Source: Roseibium sp. HPY-6
Lineage (GTDB): Bacteria > Pseudomonadota > Alphaproteobacteria > Rhizobiales > Stappiaceae
Assembly: GCF_040530035.1 (NCBI RefSeq)
Contig: NZ_JBEWCD010000002.1
Span: 3,145,793-3,209,792 of the forward strand
Length of the DNA: 64,000 bases
Direction of reading: 5' to 3'
The notes beneath the pieces were generated by a model. It worked only from the letters and a program-made list of their open reading frames with translations. It ran no database searches and was not told where the DNA came from. Shown piece after piece: positions 45,901 through 55,892 of this stretch (within the stretch, counting starts at the first letter, position 1; the number at the start of each line of letters is the position of its first letter). A program made the position numbers and the translations under genes.

Positions 45901-46215
45901 TTACTTCATGAAACCGGCAGGGCCGGACGCTTCGTGATAGGCGATGATTTGCCGGTAAAGAGGCCCGTCCCATTCCGGGGGCAATGGCTTGCGGCCGGTC
46001 ATCCAGGCATAGAGATCCTGGTCATGCGCCGTCAAAAGATGCTCCAGCTCCAGAAGTTCTGGCTCTGAAAGCGTGTCAATCTGCGCGTTGGCAAAGCCGC
46101 CAAGCAGGAGATCCATTTCCTTCATGCCACGATGCCAGCACCGGAAGAGAATTTTCTTGCGGCGCGGGTCACGGTCACCCTGCGGGTTATCATTGCTTGT
46201 AGTTGGATCGGACAT
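45901..46215 (-). CDS. sdhE: Succinate dehydrogenase flavinylation factor SdhE
   Basis: A 104-residue protein with the SdhE/Sdh5 signature: RRKKILFRCWHRGMKEMDLLLGGFA (the RGxxExD motif is present as RGMKEMD) and LYAWMTGRKPLPPEW. It assists covalent FAD attachment to SdhA. Directly upstream of mfd, a common pairing in this class. Confidence 0.93.
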   Translation of the reverse strand: MSDPTTSNDNPQGDRDPRRKKILFRCWHRGMKEMDLLLGGFANAQIDTLSEPELLELEHLLTAHDQDLYAWMTGRKPLPPEWDGPLYRQIIAYHEASGPAGFMK

Positions 46216-46460
46216 GTGAAGCCTATCAGGAAATCCTCCGGCAGGGATCGGACATCCAAGTTGCGATGGTTCAGCCGGGGATAGTCAAAGAGTGACGTTA
46301 TATAACGCCGTAATTCGAGAATGTCAGCGTCTTGCATGAAATTGGCGCTCTTATTTGTTCACATAATGTTCTGCAGCTTGCACTCCAACTTCCCTTCATG
46401 GCAAAACCAACAGGAAGGTTCCCGAAAAGCACCGTCTTAAAGGTTAGAAACCGACAGAAA

Positions 46461-48563
46461 ATGCGCCCGCCGGTTCTTGATCCTCTTTTTGCTCCCGTCT
46501 CCACCTTGCCCGGGATAGGACCCAAGATTGCAAAACTCGTCTCCAGTCTCGTTGGCGGGCAACCCGACAGGGATGCAACGGTTGCCGATCTTCTGTTTCA
46601 TGTCCCGCACAGCCTGATCGACCGTCGACACAGACCTGGCATCGCATATTCGGAAAATGGCGATATCGTCACGCTTGATATCACAGTCGGTAGACATCAG
46701 GCACCGCCCCGGCACTCCAAAGCGCCATACAAAATCTCGGCTTTTGATGAAACGGGCCAGATCGATTTCGTCTTTTTTCACCCGCGCAGGGACTGGCTTG
46801 AAAAGACATTTCCTGAAGGCGAGCGCAGAATTGTCTCTGGCAAGGTGGAGTGGTTCAACGACAGACCGCAAATGGTGCACCCGGACTACGCGCTCAAACC
46901 CGAAGAAGCGGAGCAAATGCCGTCGATTGAACCGGTCTATCCGTTGACGGCTGGGCTTGCTTCCAAAACGTTGCAGAAAGCCATGCGCGCAGCGCTTGAG
47001 CGCGTTCCGCAAATGCCGGAATGGCAAAATGAAGCGCATCACCATCAGACCGGCTGGCCGGACTTTCAGGACGCGCTGCAGACGCTTCACCTGCCAAAAG
47101 AACGCCAGGACATTGAGCCGCAGTCACCTTACATGCAACGCCTTGCCTACGACGAATTGCTGGCAAGCCAGCTCGCACTGGCAATGGTACGCGCCAACAT
47201 GCGAACGCTCGGCGGCATCGCAAGAACACCTTCCGGCGCTTTGCAAAAGGCCGTGATTGACGCCCTGCCGTTTCAACTGACCGAAAGCCAGGCGAACGCG
47301 ATTCGCGAAATCAATGAAGATCTTGCGGAGCCGACTCGTATGCTCAGGCTGCTTCAGGGCGATGTTGGCTCCGGTAAAACGGTTGTAGCCCTCGCAACGC
47401 TTGCGCAGGTGATTGAAACCGGCGCCCAGGGCGGCCTCATGGCGCCGACCGAGATCCTCGCGCGCCAGCACTTTGCCTCCATGGAACCGCTTTGCCAGAA
47501 GGCTGGCATCCGCCTTGCGCTGATGACCGGAAAGGACAGCCAAAAGGAACGGCGCCTTCTTCAGGAAAAGCTTGATGCCGGTGAGATTGACCTTGTGGTC
47601 GGCACGCACGCCCTCTTTCAAGGGTCTGTCTCCTTCAAGAACCTTGGCATGGTCGTCGTCGACGAACAGCATCGGTTCGGCGTCCATCAGCGCCTCGCCC
47701 TTTCCGGAAAGGGCCAGGGCGTCGACGTTCTGGTCATGACGGCAACACCGATCCCGCGCACGCTCGTCCTCACCTGTTTCGGTGATATGGACGTCTCCCG
47801 ACTCACGGATAAACCGGCCGGGCGCAAACCCATCAAAACCGTTTCCGTCTCGCTGGATCGGTTGGATGAAATCATTTCCAGAGTTGGCTCAGCCATCTCG
47901 GAGGGGCAAAAGGTCTATTGGGTGTGTCCGCTGGTTGAAGAATCGGAAAAAATTGACCTCGCCGCTGTCGAGGACCGGCACCGCGTGCTCGAGCACGCTC
48001 TCAGGCAGTCAGTCTCGCTTGTTCACGGGCGCATGAGCGCCAATGAGAAAGACGCGGCCATGTCGGCGTTCAAGACGGGCGCGACAAAAGTCTTGGTTGC
48101 GACAACCGTGATTGAAGTCGGTGTTGATGTTCCAGATGCGACCATCATCGTGATCGAACACGCAGAACGCTTCGGACTGGCTCAGCTTCACCAGCTCCGG
48201 GGCCGTGTCGGCCGCGGCGACAGACCCTCTTCCTGCGTTCTTCTCTACAAGGGGCCCTTGGGAGAAACGGCCGGGGCCCGGCTTAACATCATGCGCGAGA
48301 CCAATGACGGGTTCCTGATTGCAGAGGAGGATCTCAAGCTGCGTGGCGGCGGTGAAATTCTCGGAACACGGCAATCCGGCACACCGGGCTTTCGCATTGC
48401 GCGCGCCGACGAACACGCCGACCTTATGGAAGTCGCGCGCGATGACGCGCGACTCATTCTTCAAACCGATCCTGACCTCAAATCAAAACGCGGCGAAGCG
48501 CTTCGTTGCCTGCTTTATCTTTTCGGCAGAGATGCCGCGATCAGGCTTTTGCGGGCTGGGTGA
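46461..48563 (+). CDS. recG: ATP-dependent DNA helicase RecG
   Basis: A 700-residue superfamily 2 helicase: wedge domain with an OB fold (about 60-160), then helicase motifs GDVGSGKTVVALATL, DEQHRFGVHQR, MTATPIPRTL and GRVGRGDRPS. It remodels replication forks and Holliday junctions. ATG 46461 (MRPPVLDPLFAPVSTLPG) fits the family start and length; the open frame reaches back to 46332. It is convergent with the DUF502 gene with no gap. Confidence 0.95.
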   Translation: MRPPVLDPLFAPVSTLPGIGPKIAKLVSSLVGGQPDRDATVADLLFHVPHSLIDRRHRPGIAYSENGDIVTLDITVGRHQAPPRHSKAPYKISAFDETGQIDFVFFHPRRDWLEKTFPEGERRIVSGKVEWFNDRPQMVHPDYALKPEEAEQMPSIEPVYPLTAGLASKTLQKAMRAALERVPQMPEWQNEAHHHQTGWPDFQDALQTLHLPKERQDIEPQSPYMQRLAYDELLASQLALAMVRANMRTLGGIARTPSGALQKAVIDALPFQLTESQANAIREINEDLAEPTRMLRLLQGDVGSGKTVVALATLAQVIETGAQGGLMAPTEILARQHFASMEPLCQKAGIRLALMTGKDSQKERRLLQEKLDAGEIDLVVGTHALFQGSVSFKNLGMVVVDEQHRFGVHQRLALSGKGQGVDVLVMTATPIPRTLVLTCFGDMDVSRLTDKPAGRKPIKTVSVSLDRLDEIISRVGSAISEGQKVYWVCPLVEESEKIDLAAVEDRHRVLEHALRQSVSLVHGRMSANEKDAAMSAFKTGATKVLVATTVIEVGVDVPDATIIVIEHAERFGLAQLHQLRGRVGRGDRPSSCVLLYKGPLGETAGARLNIMRETNDGFLIAEEDLKLRGGGEILGTRQSGTPGFRIARADEHADLMEVARDDARLILQTDPDLKSKRGEALRCLLYLFGRDAAIRLLRAG

Positions 48564-49301
48564 TCAGGCTTCTTCCCGCTCACGGATACGCTCCAGTTTC
48601 TCCGGTTCCGCAATAACATCTTCGAAAATCTCAGGAAGGTCAGGACTGACAAGTCCGGCTGAAATCACCAGCTTGGCTGCATCTTCAACGCCCATGGAAA
48701 GTTCGATCACGTCTTCCTTCGGCACGAACAAAAGAAAGCCGGAGGTCGGGTTCGGGGTTGTCGGCAGGAACACGGATACCGTCTCCGCCGTGTCCTTTAG
48801 ACGCTTGGCAACCTCGCCTTTGGTATCGGTCGAGATGAAAACGATTGCCCAAAGACCCTTGCGTGGGTATTGGACAAGCGCTGCTTTGGTAAAACTGTTT
48901 CCACGCTCATCAAGCACTGTCTCAAAAATCTGCTTCAAACCACTGTAAATATTACGAACAAGCGGCATCCTGCCGACGATGCCTTCGCCGACGGAAATCA
49001 GACTGCGTCCCAGAAAGTTTGCGGCAAGGAAACCAACGATCGTCAGAACGAAGATCGCAACGATCAACCCGAATCCCGGAACGGGAAACGGCAGATAGGT
49101 TTCCGGGTTATAGACCTTTGGAACGAAGGGCTTTACCCAGCCATCCACCCACTTGATGAATGTCCAGGTCAGCCACAGCGTGATGCCGATCGGACCTGTT
49201 ATCACCAGACCGGTCAGGAAATAGTTTCTGAGGCGCGTTGCCGGACCAGCGCGATGTCCTTTGATCGCTGCGTCTTCTGATTTATGTTTGTTGCGGCTCA
49301 T
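48564..49301 (-). CDS. DUF502-family membrane protein
   Basis: A 245-residue inner-membrane protein with two helices (about 27-50 and 80-105) and conserved NYFLTGLVITGPIGITLWLTW, VPGFGLIV and GRMPLVRNIYSGLKQI. The cytoplasmic part ends Glu/Arg-rich. DUF502 proteins are widespread and uncharacterised. ATG 49301 is preferred over 49307. Adjacent to recG in many alphaproteobacteria. Confidence 0.88.
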   Translation of the reverse strand: MSRNKHKSEDAAIKGHRAGPATRLRNYFLTGLVITGPIGITLWLTWTFIKWVDGWVKPFVPKVYNPETYLPFPVPGFGLIVAIFVLTIVGFLAANFLGRSLISVGEGIVGRMPLVRNIYSGLKQIFETVLDERGNSFTKAALVQYPRKGLWAIVFISTDTKGEVAKRLKDTAETVSVFLPTTPNPTSGFLLFVPKEDVIELSMGVEDAAKLVISAGLVSPDLPEIFEDVIAEPEKLERIREREEA

Positions 49302-49424
49302 GGGCAAAAACCAGACAGGGTCCTTTTGAGTGCTCGTCTTTCTGTGTCACACACACTAGATAATAATTCTTATCGCAGCGCGGTATCCTTCGCTTGACTA
49401 ATTTTTCAGCGATATACCCTAAAA

Positions 49425-49820
49425 ATGCCGATTGCGGAGGCACGATTGCGGCGTTTCACATTCAAACTTCTGGGAGCCGGATGTGTAGGCCTGGGAATTG
49501 TCGGCGCTTTCCTGCCGCTTTTGCCAAGCACAATCTTTTTTATCCTTGCGGCAGCCTGTTTTGCCCGCTCTTCTCCTGCGCTTGAAGCCCGCATACTGAA
49601 CCACCCCGTTTTCGGTCCACCGGTAATTGCCTGGCGCGAGCACGGCGCCATTCCGGTGAAGGCAAAGGCTATCGCTGTCGCAGGCATGGCATTCGGCTAT
49701 TGTTTCTTCTACTGGTCGACCGCCCCCGTACCCTGGTTGGCTGCAATTACTGCTATATTAATAGTCGCCTGCGCAACCTATGTCGTCAGCCGGCCGTCTG
49801 GGCCAAATACCGAACCATGA
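49425..49820 (+). CDS. DUF454 (YbaN-like) membrane protein
   Basis: A 131-residue protein with about four helices and the family pattern GIVGAFLPLLPSTIFFILAAACFARSSP, LNHPVFGPPVIAWREHGAIP. YbaN-type proteins are uncharacterised inner-membrane proteins. Alone in direction, with a 60-base gap to the next gene. Confidence 0.88.
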   Translation: MPIAEARLRRFTFKLLGAGCVGLGIVGAFLPLLPSTIFFILAAACFARSSPALEARILNHPVFGPPVIAWREHGAIPVKAKAIAVAGMAFGYCFFYWSTAPVPWLAAITAILIVACATYVVSRPSGPNTEP

Positions 49821-49879
49821 TTGCGTCATCTCGATCCGTGTCACCTTGAACTCATGTCTTTTCGAATTGAACGTGTTTC

Positions 49880-50554
49880 ATGAAAACCAATAAAGCAGTC
49901 TGGATCAGTGGCGCGTTGTCCAGTGGGGAACTCAGCAACAAGCTGGGTATTCGCTCCAAATATTATGGGCATGATTGGGAAGAGCCCACTCACATCGTTC
50001 CCAAAGAACCGGAAAAAGTGCTGCGCGACATGCAACGGCAGTCACGTGGGGGGGACTTGCAGCGAGAAGACTTTCCCGAGGCATGTTACGTGTTTGATCC
50101 AGAACGTTTCAGCAAAACAAAGGACTTCTTCTTTCTTGGCGGGTTCGCGGCGGTTAAAGGGAAGTTGGCGGAGGTGCTTGCATCGGTGAACCTTGGAACA
50201 GGAGGGCTCACTCGTGTGCCGGTCTTTGAGGCCGACAAGCAAACCGAGCTTCCCGGTCCATTCTATGCACTCACCATTGCTGCTCGCGAGGGAACGTTTT
50301 GTGCCGCAGAGAGCGTAAACCTGCGCTCCATATTTTCAATGGAGCAACACGGCAAAGAGCTTTGGAGGCAGTTTGCCGATGGTGACGACCAAATCGCCGT
50401 CACACCTAAGGCATTGGAGGATGGTCCCGATCTTTGGGTTGACCCAAAACTCCGGTCCACGCTGTTTTTGAGCGAGACCTTAATCAAGGCTATCCGACAG
50501 GCGCACATGAAGGAAGGTTATTTGCGGCTTTCGCGTTGTAGGGTTGTGCGCTGA
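49880..50554 (+). CDS. Immunity-like protein of the Imm11/DUF1629 kind
   Basis: A 224-residue soluble protein. The C-terminal pattern DLWVDPKLRSTLFLSETLIKAIRQAHMKEGYLRLSRCRVV and the DFFFLGGF segment resemble Imm11/DUF1629 immunity proteins that protect against contact-dependent or type VI toxins. The assignment is tentative. No toxin gene, polymorphic-toxin fragment or secretion gene lies nearby, so it would be an orphan. A run of seven G near 50048-50054 is unusual but keeps the frame. Confidence 0.6.
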   Translation: MKTNKAVWISGALSSGELSNKLGIRSKYYGHDWEEPTHIVPKEPEKVLRDMQRQSRGGDLQREDFPEACYVFDPERFSKTKDFFFLGGFAAVKGKLAEVLASVNLGTGGLTRVPVFEADKQTELPGPFYALTIAAREGTFCAAESVNLRSIFSMEQHGKELWRQFADGDDQIAVTPKALEDGPDLWVDPKLRSTLFLSETLIKAIRQAHMKEGYLRLSRCRVVR

Positions 50555-50652
50555 ATTCGTTTTATTGGATGCGGTTTTCCTTGACGCAGCCAATGCCAGA
50601 CACGGTGAGCGAACCAATCATTCAAAGCTCGGATTCACCACCAATGCACGTT

Positions 50653-51090
50653 TCAGTCGTCCGGAATAAGCCGTTTTCCTAACGCGACTGCTTTTTCCGG
50701 TGCATAGCCGAGACCGTCGTAGAATTTCTTGACGGCCTCGTTGCCTTGTCTCACGAAGAGATTGATCTTGGGACAGCCTAGTCCGATCAGAAACTCCTCG
50801 CAGTGCTCCATGAGACGAAGGCCCAGCCCGGATGACTGATGTTCAGGATCGATACTGAGATAGTAGATCGCTCCGCGATGGCCATCGTAGCCTGCCATCA
50901 CGGCCCCAATCACCTTGTTGCCCTTCAGCAGGACAAAAAAACCTCCCTGAGGGTCGGTCAGCTTGCGGTCTATATCCTTGTCCGGGTCGTTCCAGGGTCG
51001 TGTGAGTCCACAGGACCGCCAGAGCGCGATGACCTGCGCCCGATAGCGCTCTTCAAATGGCGTTATGACCGTTTCCGCTTCATCGACCAT
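50653..51090 (-). CDS. GNAT acetyltransferase (YpeA type)
   Basis: A 145-residue GNAT protein: LWRSCGLTRPWNDPDKDI near the start, AIYYLSIDPEHQSSGLGLRLMEHCEEF as the acetyl-CoA loop, and INLFVRQGNEAVKKFYDGLGYAPE. This is the YpeA family, uncharacterised. It begins 3 bases after the glmS stop and is probably the last gene of glmU-glmS. Confidence 0.87.
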   Translation of the reverse strand: MVDEAETVITPFEERYRAQVIALWRSCGLTRPWNDPDKDIDRKLTDPQGGFFVLLKGNKVIGAVMAGYDGHRGAIYYLSIDPEHQSSGLGLRLMEHCEEFLIGLGCPKINLFVRQGNEAVKKFYDGLGYAPEKAVALGKRLIPDD

Positions 51091-51093
51091 CGT

Positions 51094-52920
51094 TCATTCC
51101 ACCGTGACGGATTTTGCCAGGTTGCGGGGCTGGTCAACGTCCGTCCCCATGAACACGGCGGTGTGGTAGGCAATCAACTGCACCGGCAGTGCGTAGATGA
51201 CCGGCGCGACGATGTCCGACATGTCTGGCAGGATCAAAACGTCTTCTGCAACACCGCCGCTTTCATCCGCGCCGCGCGCATCTGTGATCAGCACGATGCG
51301 GCCGCCGCGTGCCGCGACTTCCTGCATATTCGACACGGTCTTTTCATAGATGGAATCATAAGGAGCGATGACAAAGACCGGCATGTTTTCATCAATAAGC
51401 GCAATCGGGCCATGCTTCAGCTCACCCGCAGCATAGCCTTCGGCATGGATGTAAGAGAGCTCCTTCAGCTTGAGGGCCCCCTCAAGGGCAAGCGGGAAGT
51501 TGGTTGACCGACCGAGGTAAAGCGCATTGTTGGCCTTGGAGAGAGGCTGCGAGAGCTTTTCAATGTCGACTTCGCCGGCAAGGGCTTTCAACGCAAGGCT
51601 GGGCACTTCGGTCAGCTCGGAAACGAGTTCCTTTTCCCTCTCAGCAGTCAGGACACCGCGCTCGCGCCCGGCTTGAAGGGCAAGCGCCGCCAAAACCACG
51701 AGCTGACAGGTAAAAGCCTTTGTCGAGGCGACACCGATTTCCGGTCCGGCGATTGTTGGAAACACCATGTCGGCTTCCCGCGCAATAGTGCTCTCCGGCA
51801 CGTTCACGACAGCACCGATCGCAGCGCCGTGTTCTTTGCAGTATCTGAGCGATGCGAGCGTGTCTGCGGTTTCGCCCGACTGCGAAATGAAAAGCGCGGC
51901 ATCCTTCTCACTTACCGGGGTTTCACGATAGCGGAACTCGCTCGCGATATCGATGTCGACCGGAAGACGCGCATATTTTTCAAACCAGTATTTTGAAACA
52001 AGACCGGCAAGATAAGCTGTACCGCAGGCTGAAATGATGAGCCGAGACAAATCATTGAACCGGAGTCTTTCAACCCCGACAACGTTCGCGCTCATTGACG
52101 CATAATCGAAATACCGCGACAGCGTATGCCCAAGCACTTCAGGCTGTTCGTGAATTTCCTTGGCCATGAAGTGCTTGTAGTTGCCCTTGTCCATGAGATT
52201 GGACGTGACTGAGGACTTCGCTTCAACGCGCTCCACCTGCGTGTTGTTCCGGTCGAAAACCTGAACCCCGGACCGGGTAAGCACCGCCCAGTCCCCTTCG
52301 TCCAGATAGGTGATGCGGTCGGTGAAGGGAGAAAGCGCAATTGCGTCGGATCCGAAGTACATTTCCCCGTCGCCATGACCAATCGCCAGGGGAGATCCTT
52401 TGCGTGCTCCGATCATGAGGTTGTCTTCACCTGCAAAAAGCATCGCAAGTGCGAACGCCCCCTTGAGGCGTGGCAACGTTTGCGCAACCGCCTCCTGCGG
52501 CGAATGGCCCTCCTTGATCGCCGTATCAATCAGATGCGCGACAACCTCAGTGTCCGTGTCGGTGCTCAAGATCGCACCCTTAGACAGAACCTCCTCACGC
52601 AGTTCCAGATAGTTTTCGATAATGCCGTTGTGCACGATGGAAACGGAGCCGGCCTGGTGCGGATGGGCATTCGAGACAGTTGGAGCGCCGTGTGTCGCCC
52701 ACCGGGTATGACCGATACCCGAAGTGCCCGACAACGGCGAACGCTCCAGTGCAGCCTCCAGATTACGAAGCTTTCCCTCAGCCCGGCGCCGCACGAGATC
52801 GCCGTCTACGAGTGTTGCAACACCTGCGGAATCATACCCACGATATTCCAGACGCTTGAGGGAATCCACGATGCGTGGAGCAACGTCAAAATTTCCTAAA
52901 ACACCAACGATCCCGCACAT
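51094..52920 (-). CDS. glmS: Glucosamine-6-phosphate synthase GlmS
   Basis: A 608-residue glutamine amidotransferase. The nucleophile is the cysteine of MCGIVGV; HTRWATHG and SGIGHTRW belong to the glutaminase site. Two SIS isomerase domains follow (STKAFTCQLVVLAALALQ, AEGYAAGELKHGPIALID) and it ends LAKSVTVE as usual. It makes glucosamine-6-phosphate for cell-wall synthesis. Nothing like a glmS ribozyme is visible upstream. Confidence 0.97.
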   Translation of the reverse strand: MCGIVGVLGNFDVAPRIVDSLKRLEYRGYDSAGVATLVDGDLVRRRAEGKLRNLEAALERSPLSGTSGIGHTRWATHGAPTVSNAHPHQAGSVSIVHNGIIENYLELREEVLSKGAILSTDTDTEVVAHLIDTAIKEGHSPQEAVAQTLPRLKGAFALAMLFAGEDNLMIGARKGSPLAIGHGDGEMYFGSDAIALSPFTDRITYLDEGDWAVLTRSGVQVFDRNNTQVERVEAKSSVTSNLMDKGNYKHFMAKEIHEQPEVLGHTLSRYFDYASMSANVVGVERLRFNDLSRLIISACGTAYLAGLVSKYWFEKYARLPVDIDIASEFRYRETPVSEKDAALFISQSGETADTLASLRYCKEHGAAIGAVVNVPESTIAREADMVFPTIAGPEIGVASTKAFTCQLVVLAALALQAGRERGVLTAEREKELVSELTEVPSLALKALAGEVDIEKLSQPLSKANNALYLGRSTNFPLALEGALKLKELSYIHAEGYAAGELKHGPIALIDENMPVFVIAPYDSIYEKTVSNMQEVAARGGRIVLITDARGADESGGVAEDVLILPDMSDIVAPVIYALPVQLIAYHTAVFMGTDVDQPRNLAKSVTVE

Positions 52921-53032
52921 GAAAAGGTCCCTGTCAAATTGATGATTAGCTGCCCTGCTTTAGACGAGAGAGCGCTAAGTATTGAAATCAATACGTGTTT
53001 CAGAAAATGTCAGGCGCGCTGCCCCAATGCTT

Positions 53033-54388
53033 TCAGGACTTTGCATCCTTTTCAGCCTTTAACCTGTCTCTCAGCCGCCCGGCAGCCCCTTCTTTGACCA
53101 CCTGTCGTGCTCTTCCGAAAGCCAGCGAATCTTTCGAAACATCGTTGGTTATGACGCTCCCGGCCGACACGAAGGCACCGTTCCCCAATCGCACTGGGGC
53201 AACCAGGGTTGAATTCGAGCCGACGAAACTTGCCGCACCGATTTCCGTCCGGTGTTTGAGATAGCCATCGTAGTTGCAGGTGATGGTACCCGCGCCGATA
53301 TTCGATCTGGAGCCCACGCTGGCATCGCCGACATAACTGAGATGGTTCGCCTTTGCACCAGCCCCGAAAGTGGCATTCTTGACCTCCACGAAGTTCCCGA
53401 TTTTCGCGTCGCTCGCCAGGACCGTTCCCGGTCTGAGCCTGGCGTAGGGACCGACAACGCATCCCGTTCCAACATCGGCACCCTCAAGATGGCTAAAGGC
53501 GCGAATGGTTGCGTCCGCGGCAACTCTCACACCCGGCGCAAAAACAACATTCTGCTCCACGGTAGCGCCTGGCTCCAGCCTGGTGTCATGGGAGAAATAC
53601 ACCGTTCTGGGCGCTAGCAGCGTGCAGCCGTTTTCCATGACGAAGCGGCGCATCCGATCCTGAAAGTCTTCCTCGCAGGCTGCGAGCTGCACGCGCGTGT
53701 TGATGCCTTGTGTCTCTGTTTCTGAGCCTTCGACGGCAACCACGGTAAGGCCGCGCTGATTTGCAATTTCGACCGCATCCGTAAGGTAGAACTCACGCTT
53801 GGCGTTCTGGTTGCCGATCGCCTCCATGAGCGAGAGCGCGTGCTCGCCGGAAAATCCCATGATCCCGGAATTGCAGAAGGTCACACGCCGCTCTTCCGGG
53901 GTCGCATCTTTTTCTTCCCGGATGGCCACGAGACGGCCATCCTCGATCAAAAGCCGTCCATACCCAAAGGGATCTTTTGCTTCAAAACCGAGCACAACGA
54001 GATCCGCACCCGACTCGAGCTGCCGCCTCACATTCCTGATCGTTCCGGACGTAACAAGCGGCGTATCACCAAAAATGACCAGAACATCGTCAACAGGGCT
54101 GGCAAGAGATGGCTTGGCGGACAAAGCGGCGTGCGCTGTGCCGAGGCGCTCGGTCTGGATATGACAATCGGCTGCGGGCATGAGTTTGCGCACCAGCTCT
54201 TCCAGCGCGGGCATATCAGGACCGGTGACCACGGAAACCCGGTCAGAACCTGCTGCCTGCAGCGCTTTCAGGACATGGCCGACCATCGGCAGCCCGCCGA
54301 TTTCGTGGAGCACTTTGGGCAGGTCCGATTTCATACGGGTCCCAAGGCCTGCGGCGAGAACAATTGACAGGCAGGAGCGAGTGGTCAT
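53033..54388 (-). CDS. glmU: Bifunctional GlmU (UDP-GlcNAc synthesis)
   Basis: A 451-residue enzyme. The N-terminal pyrophosphorylase has LAAGLGTRMKSDLPKVLHE. The C-terminal left-handed beta helix (about 245-430) has hexapeptide repeats and the acetyl-CoA region NLSYVGDASVGSRSNIGAGTITCNYDG-like sequence, here beginning NHLSYVGDA. It converts glucosamine-1-phosphate to UDP-GlcNAc. ATG 54388 preferred over the TTG at 54394. It lies 112 bases before glmS, same pathway and strand. Confidence 0.96.
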   Translation of the reverse strand: MTTRSCLSIVLAAGLGTRMKSDLPKVLHEIGGLPMVGHVLKALQAAGSDRVSVVTGPDMPALEELVRKLMPAADCHIQTERLGTAHAALSAKPSLASPVDDVLVIFGDTPLVTSGTIRNVRRQLESGADLVVLGFEAKDPFGYGRLLIEDGRLVAIREEKDATPEERRVTFCNSGIMGFSGEHALSLMEAIGNQNAKREFYLTDAVEIANQRGLTVVAVEGSETETQGINTRVQLAACEEDFQDRMRRFVMENGCTLLAPRTVYFSHDTRLEPGATVEQNVVFAPGVRVAADATIRAFSHLEGADVGTGCVVGPYARLRPGTVLASDAKIGNFVEVKNATFGAGAKANHLSYVGDASVGSRSNIGAGTITCNYDGYLKHRTEIGAASFVGSNSTLVAPVRLGNGAFVSAGSVITNDVSKDSLAFGRARQVVKEGAAGRLRDRLKAEKDAKS

Positions 54389-54569
54389 GAACAATCCATC
54401 TTAAAACTACGGATAAGAGCCGAACGATCGGGACCCTATATGCCCCGATCCACAGAACATTGAAAGATCTGACTGGCTGAGCATTTCCGTTTTGGTTTCG
54501 TTAACCATAATGAACACCAGATGCGATACCTTTACGCAGATTCGCAGTCATGATCCGGAATGAAACGCC

Positions 54570-55793
54570 TTGCTTGAACCTCAGGCCAGAAAGACAAAAC
54601 GAGACATCGTTCGCGACGTGTTCACCGCGCCGCGGGTCGGCCTCCTGTCTTGGGCGTTCGCCGCGGTCATCATGGGCACGATCGGTCTTGCCTCTTATCA
54701 GTTCGGAGCTCCCTCTTTCTCCCCCTCCTTTGCAGTCCCTCAATCCGTTCCCACCGGAACGCAATTGCCATCCGGGACGTCACCCGAAACGACGGCGTCA
54801 ACTGGCCAATTGGTTGCGATACCGATTCCTGACGCGCGCGTTCTGAGCCAGGACAACGAAGCCGCCAGAAGTCTTGAGCAAAGCCAGATCGAAGTTCTGC
54901 AGCGTGAAGTCGTCGGACTGCGCCGCCGTTTGACGGCACTTACCGAACAAAATCTTACTTACTCAAGGCGCATCGCCGCGCTTGAACGGGAGGCGGCAAC
55001 AGCGAAGCTGGCGAATGCCGAATTTGCCGCTCCGAGGGTGGACGACTTTCCAGAGCGCTCCCTTGCCCCGCAACCTGGAAAAATTGTAACGCAAACGCCC
55101 TCTCCTCCGGTCGGTGTCGTGCCTGATACCGGCGAACCTGCCAATAACCCGATGGTTCCCTCAGGTGAAGGATCGGTGCAAATCTTGCAGGATGGGTCGC
55201 CGACAATAACTGTTGAGCCTCAAGGTGGAGAGCCCTCCAGACGCATTGAGTTCACTCAGAAACCACCGCCTTCAGTGGCAGTGCCGACGCCTGAAGTGAC
55301 CGCACAGGAGCCTGTGCGCATTGTTGCTGCTCCGTCCGCACCGGATACATCGCTCACAACAGGCTCCATACCGCCGGTTCAATCGCGAGAAATCGAGCCT
55401 TTCAACACGAACCCGACACGAACCACCCCTGCGCCAACAGTGATCACTCCTTCACATCCGGCAGGTCGGCTCAGGAGCGGCGGCGACAGCCAAGTCAAGC
55501 GCAGTGATTTTGGCGCTGTCATTGGACACTACAGATCCCGTGCCGGTGCCGCGAAAGCATGGGCCGATTTCAAGGAACAGAACGAAGAACGTATGCGGGA
55601 CCTTCGGCCTCTGCTCATGGAAAAACAGACCGAAGAGGGCGGAATTGCACTCATGATCGGCCCCTTCGCGAACGCGGCCGATGCCGCCGTCGCGTGCCTT
55701 CATTTACTGGATGTCACGGAGCTTTGCAGACCGGCCTTATATGCCGGCGATCCGTTGGTTACCGCAGCAGAATTCAGGGACTCTGCTTTTTAG
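54570..55793 (+). CDS. SPOR-domain envelope protein
   Basis: A 407-residue bitopic protein. One membrane helix (about 24-46), a coiled coil (about 97-145, EQSQIEVLQREVVGLRRRLTALTEQ), a long Pro/Thr-rich linker and a C-terminal SPOR-like domain (about 315-400, DFGAVIGHYRSRAGAAKAWADF, IALMIGPFANAADAAVACLHL). SPOR domains bind glycan strands lacking stem peptides at the division septum. The start is TTG: the frame opens after a stop at 54561-54563 and no ATG or GTG precedes the conserved region. Confidence 0.85.
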   Translation: MLEPQARKTKRDIVRDVFTAPRVGLLSWAFAAVIMGTIGLASYQFGAPSFSPSFAVPQSVPTGTQLPSGTSPETTASTGQLVAIPIPDARVLSQDNEAARSLEQSQIEVLQREVVGLRRRLTALTEQNLTYSRRIAALEREAATAKLANAEFAAPRVDDFPERSLAPQPGKIVTQTPSPPVGVVPDTGEPANNPMVPSGEGSVQILQDGSPTITVEPQGGEPSRRIEFTQKPPPSVAVPTPEVTAQEPVRIVAAPSAPDTSLTTGSIPPVQSREIEPFNTNPTRTTPAPTVITPSHPAGRLRSGGDSQVKRSDFGAVIGHYRSRAGAAKAWADFKEQNEERMRDLRPLLMEKQTEEGGIALMIGPFANAADAAVACLHLLDVTELCRPALYAGDPLVTAAEFRDSAF

Positions 55794-55892
55794 ACGCCCT
55801 TGCCCCCTTGCCGGGTTTCGCAGGCAAATTTTCGGAAGGGGCTAAATTTCCAGAACCAATGATCCACGAAACCATCTGCTTGCGCAGAAGCG

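Noticed and set aside
52921..53032. glmS ribozyme or other riboswitch upstream of glmS
   Set aside because: No conserved ribozyme core is visible; the gap is short and the gene is downstream of glmU, as in Gram-negative operons.
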